Below, piece by piece: positions 7,268-17,400 of a stretch of DNA of 64,000 nucleotides (positions within the stretch are counted from its first letter, which is position 1; each line of letters opens with the position of its first letter). The stretch is taken from positions 682,001 through 746,000 of the forward strand of contig CAKSAP010000001.1 of assembly GCA_934436505.1 (NCBI GenBank), given 5' to 3'. The DNA is from an uncultured Eubacteriales bacterium. Its GTDB lineage: Bacteria; Bacillota; Clostridia; Oscillospirales; Acutalibacteraceae. The notes beneath the pieces are model-generated. The model saw nothing but the letters and a program-made list of their open reading frames with translations. It made no database searches and was not told the origin of the DNA. Position numbers and translations under genes: made by a program.

Positions 7268-8377
7268 ATGGCGAAGGTAAAAATTAAGTCAAAAGACGGC
7301 ATTATCGAGGTAAGGAGTAAGCTCGATAAGGAGGAGTATATAAACGAAAGAGAAATGCAGGTTCTTTCTACAAAGATTATAAGGGGAATAATGCGTCCTA
7401 CTGCGGAAACGGAAAAAAAGCTTATATATATTTCTCCCTCGGGAGTAAAGCTTTCGGAATATCTCAGAAGAGGAATTTCACTTAATGACTTTTTCCTTGT
7501 TCTCGCTCAAAGTCTCGAGGTAGTAAAGTCGGTAGGCAGAAACTCCTTTAATATAAGTAACTTAATTCTTGATACCGACAAGGTGTTTGTAAACGAATAT
7601 ACAAAGGAACTGCATTTTATATATCAGCCCATAGTGTCCGTAAACGCTGTGTGCAATATCGCCAATTTCCTGTTTGATATTGTGTATTCGGTAAATCTCG
7701 GACTTAATGATGACTACGGCTGCGTAAATCAGCTTGCAAACTATATGCGAGGCTTGCCGGTCGTATCCGTGATGGCAATGGAAAAGTATATATTAGAGGC
7801 TTATCCTCAGGTTTATCATCAGATAAAACGTCAGAATTTCGGAAAGAGCGAATATATCGGAAACGGCAGAGAGTTCTATTACCGTGAGAATGTTCATTCG
7901 CAGGCAAAAAATCAGACTGCGGGCGGCGTACAAGCACCTGTGAGCGCTCCGATTTATCCGACGCCGGCAGATACAGATGACGGGGAAGATACATCTGTGC
8001 TGGGTCTTGATGATGCAGGCGAAACAACCCTGCTTGACGCTTCGGACGAAACAACCGTTCTTGACGAAGCTCCCGTAAAAACCTTCCCGTATATGATAAG
8101 AAAAAGCAATTACGATAAAATCGAGATAAACAAGCCTGTGTTCAGGATAGGCAAGGAACGCAGCTATGTCGATTGCTTTGTAGCCAATAACAATGCGGTC
8201 AGCAGGCTGCACGCAGACATTATAACTAAGAATGACAGATATTTTATCAAGGATAACAATTCAACCAACAAGACATATGTTAACGGCATGCCCTTGCAGC
8301 CGATGGTAGAGGTTGAAATACATGAGGGCGATGAAATAGTTTTGGCAAATGAGCCGTTTGAGTTTCATATAAGATGA
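7268..8377 (+). CDS. FHA-domain protein with DUF6382-like N-terminus
   Basis: A protein of 369 residues. The N-terminal ~200 residues (AEKKLIYISPSG.., LSEYL, LILDTDKVFVN, FIYQPI) match in layout the N-terminus of the protein at 20139. They resemble the domain called DUF6382, found next to FHA domains in clostridia. A linker around 235-275 carries three Thr motifs: DTSVL, ETTLL and ETTVL. The C-terminal ~95 residues are an FHA domain (FRIGKE, SRLHADI, NSTNKTYVNG), which reads phosphothreonine. I start at ATG 7268 because GGAGAGGG lies just before it; the ATG at 7253 overlaps that site. First gene of the operon that ends with the zinc-ribbon gene at 13677. Confidence 0.85.
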   Translation: MAKVKIKSKDGIIEVRSKLDKEEYINEREMQVLSTKIIRGIMRPTAETEKKLIYISPSGVKLSEYLRRGISLNDFFLVLAQSLEVVKSVGRNSFNISNLILDTDKVFVNEYTKELHFIYQPIVSVNAVCNIANFLFDIVYSVNLGLNDDYGCVNQLANYMRGLPVVSVMAMEKYILEAYPQVYHQIKRQNFGKSEYIGNGREFYYRENVHSQAKNQTAGGVQAPVSAPIYPTPADTDDGEDTSVLGLDDAGETTLLDASDETTVLDEAPVKTFPYMIRKSNYDKIEINKPVFRIGKERSYVDCFVANNNAVSRLHADIITKNDRYFIKDNNSTNKTYVNGMPLQPMVEVEIHEGDEIVLANEPFEFHIR

Positions 8378-8399
8378 TGTGTTTTGTGAGGAGAGGAAT

Positions 8400-9530
8400 A
8401 TGAAATACTGTCAGAATTGCGGAAATGCTATGGACGATACAGCCGTGTGCTGCGGCAGGTGCGGTAAGCGGGCGGACGCTGCCGTTAAGCCGACCGTCGC
8501 TTCGGGTGTGTCAAATAAAAAGCCGATGGGGATTTATGTGTACGGAACGCTTTCCGCATTATCGATAGTCTTAGCATTGGTGTTATTGGTTACGGCATTC
8601 AAAAATGCAATTGAAGTAGTAACACATTCAAATAAATACATAGAACCGACAGAGTATTCGGAAAACAGCGTTATCGGAGACTATGTAAATTTGAATATAA
8701 TTGCCGCAACGAAGTGCTATGTCTCATATTTTGAGTATGAAGACGGAACAGTCGAAGAAATCGATACATTTTGTTTGGCGTATGATTCCAACGGTAACTT
8801 GGTGTTGTTAAAAGTACCGTGTGATTATTATAATGCGCTTTTAACGGAATTGCCCGACGCAATAGAAATGTATCAGGACGGGAAAGCTCCCGAATTTCCG
8901 GTTGAACACAGTGCGGTTGGTATAGTAAATGTTATTGATAGTGAACTCTATCGAGAGAAAGCAGATGAGCTTCCAAAGGATATTGTCGAAATTGATATTT
9001 TAGAAGATTCTTTGAAATATAATACCGACGAAGAAAAATCCAATGCATTTTCTTTGTTTATCACAAGTGCAATTGTAATTGCGGTGGGGTATCGCTGTAT
9101 TCTTGAGTATAGGAAAAGAAAGACGTTCTTTGATGACCACGGAAATTACAACAAGATAAAGAAGCAAGCAACTGAAAACTGCAAATATTCTGACGGAGTC
9201 GTTTTTACCGACGGATATTATTTGCTGTCGTCTTCGAAGAGTGCGGATGCAGTAAGGCTTGACGAAATATTATGTATGTATCAAAAGATGAAAGTTAGAA
9301 TTGTGTTTCGATTCTTAAAGGTTGGCGCCATAAATGAAAGGTGCTTTATTGTCATAAACAAATATGGAATGAAATTGCAATACAAGTACCCTGCCAGCCA
9401 ACAGGAAAGATTACTCAATACAATATCGGTGCTCGCCCCGTTATGTCCGAGGGCGGTTGTAGGATATACCAATGAAAATTTAGCTTATATAAAAAATAAT
9501 TCAGTAAAGAAAAGAGGAAAAACTAAATGA
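8400..9530 (+). CDS. Zinc-ribbon membrane protein, function unknown
   Basis: A protein of 376 residues. It opens with a zinc ribbon (MKYCQNCGNAMD..CCGRCG, residues 1-22). A membrane helix lies near residues 43-65 and a second near 222-243. The segment between them is probably outside the cell. The C-terminal cytosolic part (VVFTDGYYLLSS, MYQKMKVRIVFRF) has the alternating pattern of a PH-like or YcxB-like beta domain, but I cannot name it. The ATG at 8400 is preceded by GAGGAGAGG. It overlaps the next gene by 4 bases (ATGA), which implies translational coupling. Confidence 0.75.
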   Translation: MKYCQNCGNAMDDTAVCCGRCGKRADAAVKPTVASGVSNKKPMGIYVYGTLSALSIVLALVLLVTAFKNAIEVVTHSNKYIEPTEYSENSVIGDYVNLNIIAATKCYVSYFEYEDGTVEEIDTFCLAYDSNGNLVLLKVPCDYYNALLTELPDAIEMYQDGKAPEFPVEHSAVGIVNVIDSELYREKADELPKDIVEIDILEDSLKYNTDEEKSNAFSLFITSAIVIAVGYRCILEYRKRKTFFDDHGNYNKIKKQATENCKYSDGVVFTDGYYLLSSSKSADAVRLDEILCMYQKMKVRIVFRFLKVGAINERCFIVINKYGMKLQYKYPASQQERLLNTISVLAPLCPRAVVGYTNENLAYIKNNSVKKRGKTK

Positions 9531-10480
9531 AAAAATGTAATCAGTGTGGAGCAGCAGTAAATGACAGTGCGGTATTTTGCACAGTTTGCGGCTGCCGTCT
9601 TTCGGCAAATGACGACGTTGCCGCCAAAATGCCCGGCGTAGAGAACAACACTGTCAGCGAAATGCCCGGTGTAGAGGACGATTTTGATTCGGGTGCAACA
9701 ACCGTGCTTAATGACAATCCTTATGCACAGTCACAGCCGATAAAGAACGAGTCAACGGTATATACTCCTCAGCCGAGCTCAAATTATTATCAACAAAATC
9801 CGAATAATTATCGCAATCCCGCACCGCAGCAGCCGCCTGTAAATTACGCTCAGGGCGGACAGGCATACGGAAATTCCGCACCGCAGCAGCAGTATCAGAA
9901 TCCGTATCAGCAGGCAAATAAGGCTCCCTATCAGCAGCCGAATACGAATCCGTATCAGCAGGCAAATACGAATCCCTATCAGCAGGCGAATCAGCCTGCA
10001 ATGGGATATGTTCCGAACGCAAAGAAAAATCCGATTAAGGCTTATGCGGACTTTTGGAAGAATTATGCCAATTTCAGCGGCAGAGCAAGACGTTCGGATT
10101 ATTGGTATGTAGTGCTTGCTGAGGCAGTAGTCGGAACGGTATTCGGAATTTTGGCAGGAATAATAATGACTGTTGTATATAACGCCACCTGGGACGATGA
10201 AGCAATGGCTGCAGTCGGAGCGATTGCAGTCGGTATTATAAGTCTTTATTCATTGGCAACAATAGTTCCCCATCTTTCCTTGTCAGTACGCAGATTGCAC
10301 GATATCGGCAAGGGCGGTGTTTATTTGCTTCTCGGTTTAATTCCCACCGTAGGCAGCATTATCATACTTGTATTTTGCTGCACAGACAGTCAGCCCGGTA
10401 TCAATCAGTACGGAACAAGCGAAAAGTATCCCCAGCTTCAGCAGAACAACGCATATGCTCAGCAGGGAATGTATCGCTGA
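9527..10480 (+). CDS. Zinc ribbon plus DUF805 membrane protein
   Basis: A protein of 317 residues. There is a zinc ribbon at residues 1-25 (CNQCG..CTVCG), then an acidic linker with one ATTVLN motif (about residue 64). A Gln/Asn/Pro-rich low-complexity stretch follows (about 75-165) with repeats of NPYQQAN. The C-terminal half is DUF805: FSGRARRSDYWY, two to three helices, SVRRLHDIGKGG and the closing DSQPGINQYG signature. DUF805 function is not established. The Thr motif and the position between FHA, PP2C and kinase genes suggest it is a kinase substrate in this locus. Confidence 0.85.
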   Translation: MKKCNQCGAAVNDSAVFCTVCGCRLSANDDVAAKMPGVENNTVSEMPGVEDDFDSGATTVLNDNPYAQSQPIKNESTVYTPQPSSNYYQQNPNNYRNPAPQQPPVNYAQGGQAYGNSAPQQQYQNPYQQANKAPYQQPNTNPYQQANTNPYQQANQPAMGYVPNAKKNPIKAYADFWKNYANFSGRARRSDYWYVVLAEAVVGTVFGILAGIIMTVVYNATWDDEAMAAVGAIAVGIISLYSLATIVPHLSLSVRRLHDIGKGGVYLLLGLIPTVGSIIILVFCCTDSQPGINQYGTSEKYPQLQQNNAYAQQGMYR

Positions 10481-10499
10481 TTGAAATAAGGAGAAAACT

Positions 10500-11270
10500 A
10501 TGCGATTTTTAGCTTCTGCTGTAACCGATATAGGAATCAGCAAAAAAACAAATCAAGACAGCGTTTGTGTGAAAATTGCGGAAACCGAAAAGTACGGACA
10601 GGTTGCTATGGCGGTGCTTTGCGACGGTATGGGCGGACTTGACAAGGGCGAGCTCGCAAGTGCGACAGTTATAAGAGCCTTTTGCGATTGGTATGACAGG
10701 GATTTCCCGAATATGCTAAACAGCTTTTCGTGGGATGAGGTAGCTTCGGAGTGGACAAGAATAGTCAAGGAGCAGAATTACCGCATTTCGCAGTACGGAA
10801 AGACGATTGATGTTTCGCTCGGAACTACGGTTACGGCAATGCTTTTTGTCGGCGAAAGGTATCTTATTGTTCATGTAGGCGATTCACGAGTATATAATCT
10901 GAAAAAATCGGTTTCACAGCTGACAGAGGATCAGACCTTTATAGCAAGAGAGATAAAGCTCGGCAGAATGACACCCGAGCAGGCGGCGGCAGACCCGAGA
11001 AAAAATATGCTTTTGCAATGCTGCGGAGCGTCAAGAAACGTTGAGCCGCAGGTAATTCTCGGAAAAGCGGAAAAGGAGTCCGTATATATGCTTTGCTCGG
11101 ACGGCTTCAGGCATGTCATTTCCGATGCGGAAATTTACGACTGCTTCAATCCCGACAGGCTTAAAGGAATTGCCGCAATGGAGGCAAACAGCAAATATTT
11201 AATAAATCTTGTTAAGAGCAGGAATGAAAAGGACAACATTACGGTTGCTCTTATCAAATGTTCACAATAA
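10500..11270 (+). CDS. PP2C-family protein serine/threonine phosphatase
   Basis: A protein of 256 residues, the normal size of a stand-alone bacterial PP2C (Stp/PrpC type). Metal-binding motifs are visible: NQDS near residue 19, CDGMGG near 41-46, GDSR near 126, and the C-terminal D-N-I-T-V-A. It removes phosphate from Ser/Thr residues with Mn2+/Mg2+. The gene lies 14 bases before the kinase gene, the usual eraser/writer pairing. AAGGAG stands 5 bases before the ATG. No membrane segment is seen. Confidence 0.95.
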   Translation: MRFLASAVTDIGISKKTNQDSVCVKIAETEKYGQVAMAVLCDGMGGLDKGELASATVIRAFCDWYDRDFPNMLNSFSWDEVASEWTRIVKEQNYRISQYGKTIDVSLGTTVTAMLFVGERYLIVHVGDSRVYNLKKSVSQLTEDQTFIAREIKLGRMTPEQAAADPRKNMLLQCCGASRNVEPQVILGKAEKESVYMLCSDGFRHVISDAEIYDCFNPDRLKGIAAMEANSKYLINLVKSRNEKDNITVALIKCSQ

Positions 11271-11283
11271 GGCGGTGTAATCA

Positions 11284-13059
11284 GTGGCGTTAGAACGAGG
11301 AGCCGTCATTGACGGAAAATATGAAATACTTAAACAAATAGGAAAAGGCGGTATGTCCGTTGTATATCTTGCAATGGACTTACGTCTTAACAAGCAGTGG
11401 GCAATCAAGGTAATACAGCGCAAAGGCATCGGAAAGAACAACGAAACTGTTCTCAATAAAGTCCCCGATGATACCGAGCTTATGAAAAAGCTTGACCACC
11501 CTGCAATTCCGAGAATTGTAGATATTATCGACAGGAAAGATGACCCACAGATTTATATCGTAATGGACTATGTCGAGGGCGATCCGCTTGACAAGATAGT
11601 ATCGGAATACGGTGCACAGTCAGAGGAGATTGTAATCGATTGGGCAAAGCAGATTTGCGACACGCTCAATTATCTTCACAGTCAGAAGCCTCCGATTATT
11701 TACCGTGATATGAAGCCTGCCAACCTTATGCTAAAGCCCGAGGGCAACCTGAAAATTATAGATTTCGGTATCTCCCGTGAGTATAAGGAGCAAAACCTTG
11801 CCGATACAACGGTGCTGGGCACAAAGGGATACGCTCCGCCGGAGCAGTTTGGCTCAAGGCAGACCGACGCAAGAAGTGATATTTTTGCACTCGGTATGAC
11901 CTTATATCATCTTGTTACGGGCGTTGACCCGAGGAAGAACGACTATGTTCCGATAAGGCAGTGGAATCCACAGCTTTCGGAGGGTCTTGAATACATAATC
12001 AATAAATGCGTTCAGATATCCCCCGAGGATCGTTACCAGAATTGTAACGAGCTTATGTACGATTTGGAGCACTATGAGCTTATCGGACTTGACTATAAGC
12101 GCAAGCAGAAAAATAAACTCGGTTTGTTCTTCGCTTCTGTCGCAATGACGGTTGTAATGCTTGTTGCAGGTCTTGCGGGAATGGCTGTAAAGCACGCAAC
12201 CGACAGCAAAAACTATGACAAATACATAACCTATATCGATAACTCGGTCAACGAGCAGGAGGCGGCAAAAAATTGCTTTTTGGCAATAGAGCTTGACCCG
12301 ACAAGATCCGAGGCTTATCAAAGATATATTGATAAAAGCGCAGACTTCAGGAAGCTTTTGTCATATACGGTTGAAAATTCAAAGGATGCCGACAATTCAA
12401 GGACGACATACGACATAAATACCTTTAAGCAGGAATTCCTGAATCCCGACAACAGCTCAAAGCTTGCTTCAAGCAGCGATTATGACAAGCTTTGTTACGA
12501 AGCGGGATATATAATTTTCAATTTGTACGGCGACGACAGCACAAGCAAAAGAGAGGCTGCGCTTGCGGCAAAGGAGTTTTTCGCTAAGGTGCCGGAGACG
12601 TCGGAATATTACGGCGTTGCACAGAGCTTCAGCCAAATATGTGAGTTCTACGGAAATTTCGTAAACAATGCCAATGGAAATCAGGCGAGCAAGGCTGATT
12701 GCGAACAGCTTGTTAATAATATTACAAAATTTCTTGAGGACAATACACTCGATAACGGAAAGCTTTTTGAGCATAACCGTGAATATGTTGAGCTCACTCT
12801 TTTCTATCAGTTCGAAAATCTTCTCAATGATTATCGAAAGGCGTTTGCGAATAACGGTATAGACAAGTCAAGCGTGGAAAACATTTTTGACCGAATTTCG
12901 AAAAAGGCGGACGAAACCGTAACCACAAATGATGTCAATACCGAATTGAGAGACAAGGTAATTGCTCAGAGTGAGACTTATAAAGCTAATCTTAACAGAG
13001 CCTATGAAAATACCGCTAAGGCAAAGACGGGTTCTCAGAGTGCGGAAGGGGGACAGTGA
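11284..13059 (+). CDS. Membrane-bound Hanks-type Ser/Thr protein kinase
   Basis: A protein of 591 residues. Kinase domain 10-275: glycine loop GKGGMSVV (20-27), Lys42 in AIKV, catalytic YRD142MKPAN, Asp160 in DFG, and GTKGYAPPEQF. The activation loop contains DTTVLG (174-179), the same motif found in several neighbours. One membrane helix (about 279-302) leads to a ~290-residue outer part rich in helices. It has no PASTA repeats, unlike the usual Firmicute PrkC/Stk1. GTG start at 11284, with GGCGGTG upstream. It likely phosphorylates the FHA, DUF805 and 13061 proteins and is opposed by the adjacent PP2C. Confidence 0.93.
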   Translation: MALERGAVIDGKYEILKQIGKGGMSVVYLAMDLRLNKQWAIKVIQRKGIGKNNETVLNKVPDDTELMKKLDHPAIPRIVDIIDRKDDPQIYIVMDYVEGDPLDKIVSEYGAQSEEIVIDWAKQICDTLNYLHSQKPPIIYRDMKPANLMLKPEGNLKIIDFGISREYKEQNLADTTVLGTKGYAPPEQFGSRQTDARSDIFALGMTLYHLVTGVDPRKNDYVPIRQWNPQLSEGLEYIINKCVQISPEDRYQNCNELMYDLEHYELIGLDYKRKQKNKLGLFFASVAMTVVMLVAGLAGMAVKHATDSKNYDKYITYIDNSVNEQEAAKNCFLAIELDPTRSEAYQRYIDKSADFRKLLSYTVENSKDADNSRTTYDINTFKQEFLNPDNSSKLASSSDYDKLCYEAGYIIFNLYGDDSTSKREAALAAKEFFAKVPETSEYYGVAQSFSQICEFYGNFVNNANGNQASKADCEQLVNNITKFLEDNTLDNGKLFEHNREYVELTLFYQFENLLNDYRKAFANNGIDKSSVENIFDRISKKADETVTTNDVNTELRDKVIAQSETYKANLNRAYENTAKAKTGSQSAEGGQ

Positions 13060-13060
13060 T

Positions 13061-13666
13061 ATGACAATAAATCCTGTATCCATAGTGTTCTTTATTTTAG
13101 CCGGTGTTTTCTTTATCGCCGCTGTATATATGTTTATTCGATTTAACATACCACAGGTTTTCGGCGAGCTAAGCGGAAAAACCGCAAGGAAATCAATAGA
13201 ACAGATGAGAAACGATAATGCTAAATCAGGCAGTAAAAAATCACATCGTCCTTCTCCGAATGCTGTTGAACGAGGCAGGCTGACAGATGAGATTGAGCAC
13301 AGTAAAAGCTTGCAAAGGCAAGGTAATAATTCTGTGAATTTGCCTCCTAAAGCAGCTCCTATGCCGCAGCAGTCGGGCAGAACGGATATTTTGCCCGGAA
13401 ACGAGGGCAATGCAGTCGGAAGCCTCCCGACTGAAATGTTGGATAATGCTACCGAAGTCCTTGCCGATAATACGGCGTCTGTCGGTACGGAGGTCTTAAC
13501 GCCCAACGTCGGAACAGAGCTTCTTGCAAGCTCGATTGATTCTTACGAGAGCGGAGAAACACAGCTGCTTGATAATCAGACAACCGTTTTGCAGCCGGAG
13601 GTATCGCAAAAAGGCTTTAAGACGGTTAAAAGTATAGTTTTAATTCATACGAATGAAATGATTTAG
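13061..13666 (+). CDS. Single-pass membrane protein with repeated Thr motifs
   Basis: A protein of 201 residues. The start is the ATG at 13061, one base after the kinase stop; the longer frame back to 12962 lies inside the kinase gene. One N-terminal helix (about 6-28) is followed by a polar, probably disordered cytosolic or linker region. Its last 90 residues carry six copies of a T-x-[VLM]-L motif: PTEML, ATEVL, GTEVL, GTELL, ETQLL and QTTVL. Such threonines fit the phosphothreonine sites read by FHA domains, which often prefer a hydrophobic residue at +3. No known domain. I infer a multi-site phosphorylated scaffold; this is untested. Confidence 0.7.
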   Translation: MTINPVSIVFFILAGVFFIAAVYMFIRFNIPQVFGELSGKTARKSIEQMRNDNAKSGSKKSHRPSPNAVERGRLTDEIEHSKSLQRQGNNSVNLPPKAAPMPQQSGRTDILPGNEGNAVGSLPTEMLDNATEVLADNTASVGTEVLTPNVGTELLASSIDSYESGETQLLDNQTTVLQPEVSQKGFKTVKSIVLIHTNEMI

Positions 13667-13676
13667 GGGTACGAAA

Positions 13677-14279
13677 ATGAAAAGATGCAGTTCATGTAAT
13701 CAGGTTATTGACGGATGCAGCGGTTTTTGCCCTTATTGCGGCGCAAGAATAGAAGAGGAAGCCCCCGTCAGTCAAAATCCTGTAATAAACACAGCTAACA
13801 TACCGAATACACCGAATCAGTCAGCTGCGGCATTTTGCCCGAAATGCGGAACTCCGACAACACAGGGAGCAGCATTTTGTCCTAAGTGCGGCACACAGCT
13901 CGGCAACGGAGGCTTTAATGCGTTTTCGTCAATGGGCAACACGGTAGGCGGTGCGGTGAACAAGGTTAAAAACAGTGAGTTCATAAGCAGCGTGCGGCAT
14001 GATGTCGGCAACAGTCAGTCGATAAGCTATGTCAAGAACAGGGTAAAGACTGCGGCGAATAAGGCAGGAGGCATCGGCAGCGATAAAAAGAAAATTATAA
14101 TTATCGCTTCTTCGGTTGCGGCGGTGCTGTTGCTTGTGTTGATTATTGTTTTCAATATTCATACCTGCGACGAATGCGGCGACACATATTTCGGAAAAAA
14201 GTATAAGGTTTCCTTCTGGAGCGAAACAGAGTATATGTGCAAGGACTGCTATCACGATTTTACAAGCTGGAGATTTTGA
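13677..14279 (+). CDS. Double zinc-ribbon membrane protein
   Basis: A protein of 200 residues. It has two zinc ribbons (CSSCNQ..CPYCG at residues 3-21; CPKCG..CPKCG at about 55-75), then a polar stretch and one membrane helix (about 140-160). A short Cys-containing tail follows (CDECG..CKDCY), which could bind another metal. It has no enzyme motif. It is the last gene of the FHA/kinase operon before the large surface protein. The TGA stop is followed by a 38-codon in-frame extension, listed separately, so the present stop may be premature. Confidence 0.75.
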   Translation: MKRCSSCNQVIDGCSGFCPYCGARIEEEAPVSQNPVINTANIPNTPNQSAAAFCPKCGTPTTQGAAFCPKCGTQLGNGGFNAFSSMGNTVGGAVNKVKNSEFISSVRHDVGNSQSISYVKNRVKTAANKAGGIGSDKKKIIIIASSVAAVLLLVLIIVFNIHTCDECGDTYFGKKYKVSFWSETEYMCKDCYHDFTSWRF

Positions 14280-14396
14280 GCAGAGGCGTATAACACGCTT
14301 GACCCGTCAATAACAAATTCCTTTGAATCTGTTGAAAAGCTTGAGAAAACCCTGACGTCAAATTGGCAAAAGATAAACACTATTGCCGAAAAATAA
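14280..14396 (+). other. In-frame coding-like extension after the TGA of the zinc-ribbon gene
   Basis: After the TGA at 14277-14279 the same frame stays open for 38 codons to TAA at 14394-14396. It would encode a charged, helix-like tail (..SFESVEKLEKTLTSNW..). There is no start codon in frame. It could be the remnant of a longer C-terminus cut by a stop mutation, a read-through product, or chance. The remaining bases to 14440 hold the ribosome site AGAGGAGAAG of the next gene. Confidence 0.4.
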
Positions 14397-14440
14397 TTTC
14401 AGTCATAAATTAAAATTCAAATATAAGAGGAGAAGAATTT

Positions 14441-17400
14441 ATGGTAAGCAAAAATTCATTAAGCAAAAGAATTATTGCATTGCTTTTAACGGCGGTACTT
14501 ATGATTGTAAGTTTCCCGTTAAGCGGTGTAATGTTCGCCTTTGCGGCGAACGACGGTTTTGCTTTCGAGGTAAAATGCGGCGAAGCGGCGATTGAAAACG
14601 CAAAAGTAACCGTATCGGCGACCTCGGGAGAAAACCAAATTATTGAAAATGCGGAATACACTTCCGCCAAGGACGGCTTGGTAAGAGTGCCTGAAATCGA
14701 CGAATATCTTGCCAACAACGTCGATGCAGAAATTAAAATGGTATTTTCCGTATCGGCAGACGGCTATTATGATGCGGAAAGCTCACGCAATGCTACCGTT
14801 ACAGCCGAAAATGTAAAGGAAAATATACTTGTATCAATGCTTGCAAATCCGACAGTAAACTATACGGTTACTAAGGATTTTGAAAGCAAAGTTAAAGTAT
14901 ATTACCTTGATGCAGCAAACAGTGAAGTTGACATTACAAGCGGAACTTCTTTGCCTATCGGCACAAAGGTTTATGTTAGAGCAGGAAATGTAGAAAATTA
15001 CACCCTTAAAGTAAGCGAGGGTGCGAAAGTTATAACAGGCGGTGTATATGAATATACACTTGATAAAGATGGCTTGAATATCAGCGTTGAATATCAGCCG
15101 TTGGTTTATACGATTGAAGTTGAAATTGGCGAAAATGGCAATGTTGCTCCGTCTCCAACTATTAGCATTGACAAGACAAAAACAGAGACTGTTGTAACTA
15201 TTACACCCGATAAAGATTATCGTATAGCTAATGTAACATTAAACGGTAACGATGTGACGGATTCAGTTTTAGATAACAAATTGACAATCAGTAATAATGC
15301 TATTGATGGCGATGGAAAGTTGTCTGTAACTTTTGAAAAAGATGTATATGAAGTTACTCTTGATTATGTCAAAACCAATCAATCTGATAGGGGCGAAATA
15401 AAATTATTTGACGGAGATAACGAAATAACTATCGACCCAAAAACGAAAAAGGTTGAAGTTGCAGCAAATAAAACTGTTACCGTAAAGTTTATTCCAAAAT
15501 CTAAATACTCATTTATAAATGCTACTTTCAACGGTACAGAAATTGCTTATGATAACTTGGGCAAAATTGAAGGCGAGGAAACACTCTCGTATAGTTATAG
15601 CTTTAATGTTGAACAAAATGTGGAGATTGAAGCGGATTTTTCAGAAGTAATTGTTTTACCTCCCGATGAAATTGAAAATGTTAAGGGTTACTTTAATGTT
15701 AATAATTCCGTTTTGATGGATGAAATTTATTATACGTCATCTTCTTCGGTTTCCATTAAATTGAATGGTACTATCACATTAAAAAACGGAACTTCAATTA
15801 CTCCGGATGACAATAATATTAAGTGTTATCGTGATTCGAATAATAAAAATAATACCTTTAAGAAAGTAGAAAATAAAAAAAAGGGAATTGAAATTACCGA
15901 AAACGATAACATAACAAAGGTACAGTTTAATGGCAAAGATGGAAAAGCATATCAGATCAATGCTGATTTGAATATTAGATTTGATAAGCAAAACCCTGAA
16001 ATAAAAGATATTAGTGCTCCCTCGGGTTGGACAAACGCAAGTCAGACAATTACCTTCTCGGTAGCAGAACTGACAGAGAAATATAACAACGAAGAATACG
16101 CTTCGGGTATTAAATCTGTTACGGTAAACGGTAATGAGATTACGCCGGTTGACGGAAAATATACATTTGAAACAACTCCGGAAGCAAACAGACAATATGA
16201 TGATGTATATACAATAGTTGCTACGGATAATGTCGGCAATAGCAGCGAAGAGACAATAACGATTAAAACCGATACTCAAGCACCGAAATTGGATAAAGAT
16301 GGAGCAAATCCGCCAATTAAATTCAGTGCTGATAAAGCCAATTTCTTTAAGCGTGTAATCAATGCAGTTCTTTACGGTAATTGGAATGAGACCAAGAAAA
16401 AAGCGGAAATCAGTGTAATAGACAATACACTTTTAGAAAAACAAAATATCACAGTTACGCTTGGCTTTTTCAAGGATAATTTAGCAGAAACAGCTGATAA
16501 GGAAATAGTTGCAAGTGGTGAAGCAAAAAACGGCAGAGCAACGGTATCGGTTAATTTGGATGATTTGCAGAATTTTGCATATCAGGGCGTTATTAAATAC
16601 AAACTTTCCGATTCATTAGGCAATGAGACAGAATATGCTTTAGTAACTACGGAAATTTCAAATATTGATACTGAATTTAGTAGCATTATGATTGAAAACA
16701 ATGCGCCGAAATTCACAAATTACAATACAGAAGAAAAACCGGTTTGCATTTCCGCTTCTCCTTTGAATGCAGAAACAGGAAAGTCTAATGACGATATATA
16801 TAACGGCGAGATTAAATTTACTGTCGGCATTCAAGATACCGAATCGGGTTTGTACTCGGTTGAGGTAAAAATTAACGATAACAACTGTAATGTTTCCGAT
16901 ACCTACACAGATAATGACACAGAAAAAACAGATGAATATAAAGAAAGTGTGCATGTTTTCAATCAAAGTGAAGCAGACCTTTCTTCTCACACATTGACAT
17001 TTAATACAGAGGGTATAGTCCCGACTGAAATTGAAATCAAAAATGAAAACGACGAAGTGATAGAAACCAAATTCGGTTACAAAGTTGTTGTTACCGTTTG
17101 TGATAACGCAGGCAATGTTTCAACACAAACAAGAACCGTATATAAGGACACCACCGCACCGGTAATAAGCGGATTTGATTTTGGAGTAGATCCGGTTAAA
17201 AACATTGAAAAAACAGATTACGGCTTCTTCTTTAAGGAAACGGCTACTGTTAAAGTCAAGGCTCAGGACGTTGCAGGTAAAAAAGAAGTTGCTTCCGGCG
17301 TAAAAGCTATTGTAGCTTATGCTAAAGACATCAACGGAAATGTTTACTATGTTCGTAACTCTGAAAATTATCAACTCCCGATAATTAATGAAAAGCATGA

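Noticed and set aside
7704..8212. Long open frames on the minus strand inside the FHA gene
   Set aside because: No ribosome sites, low-complexity composition, and the plus-strand frame encodes clear FHA motifs. They are shadows.
12962..13060. N-terminal extension of the frame at 12962-13666
   Set aside because: It lies inside the kinase gene in another frame and lacks a ribosome site. The ATG at 13061 has good context and gives a sensible membrane protein.
14277..14279. TGA as selenocysteine codon
   Set aside because: No SECIS-like hairpin is evident directly after it, and the protein shows no redox family that uses selenocysteine. A stop is simpler.
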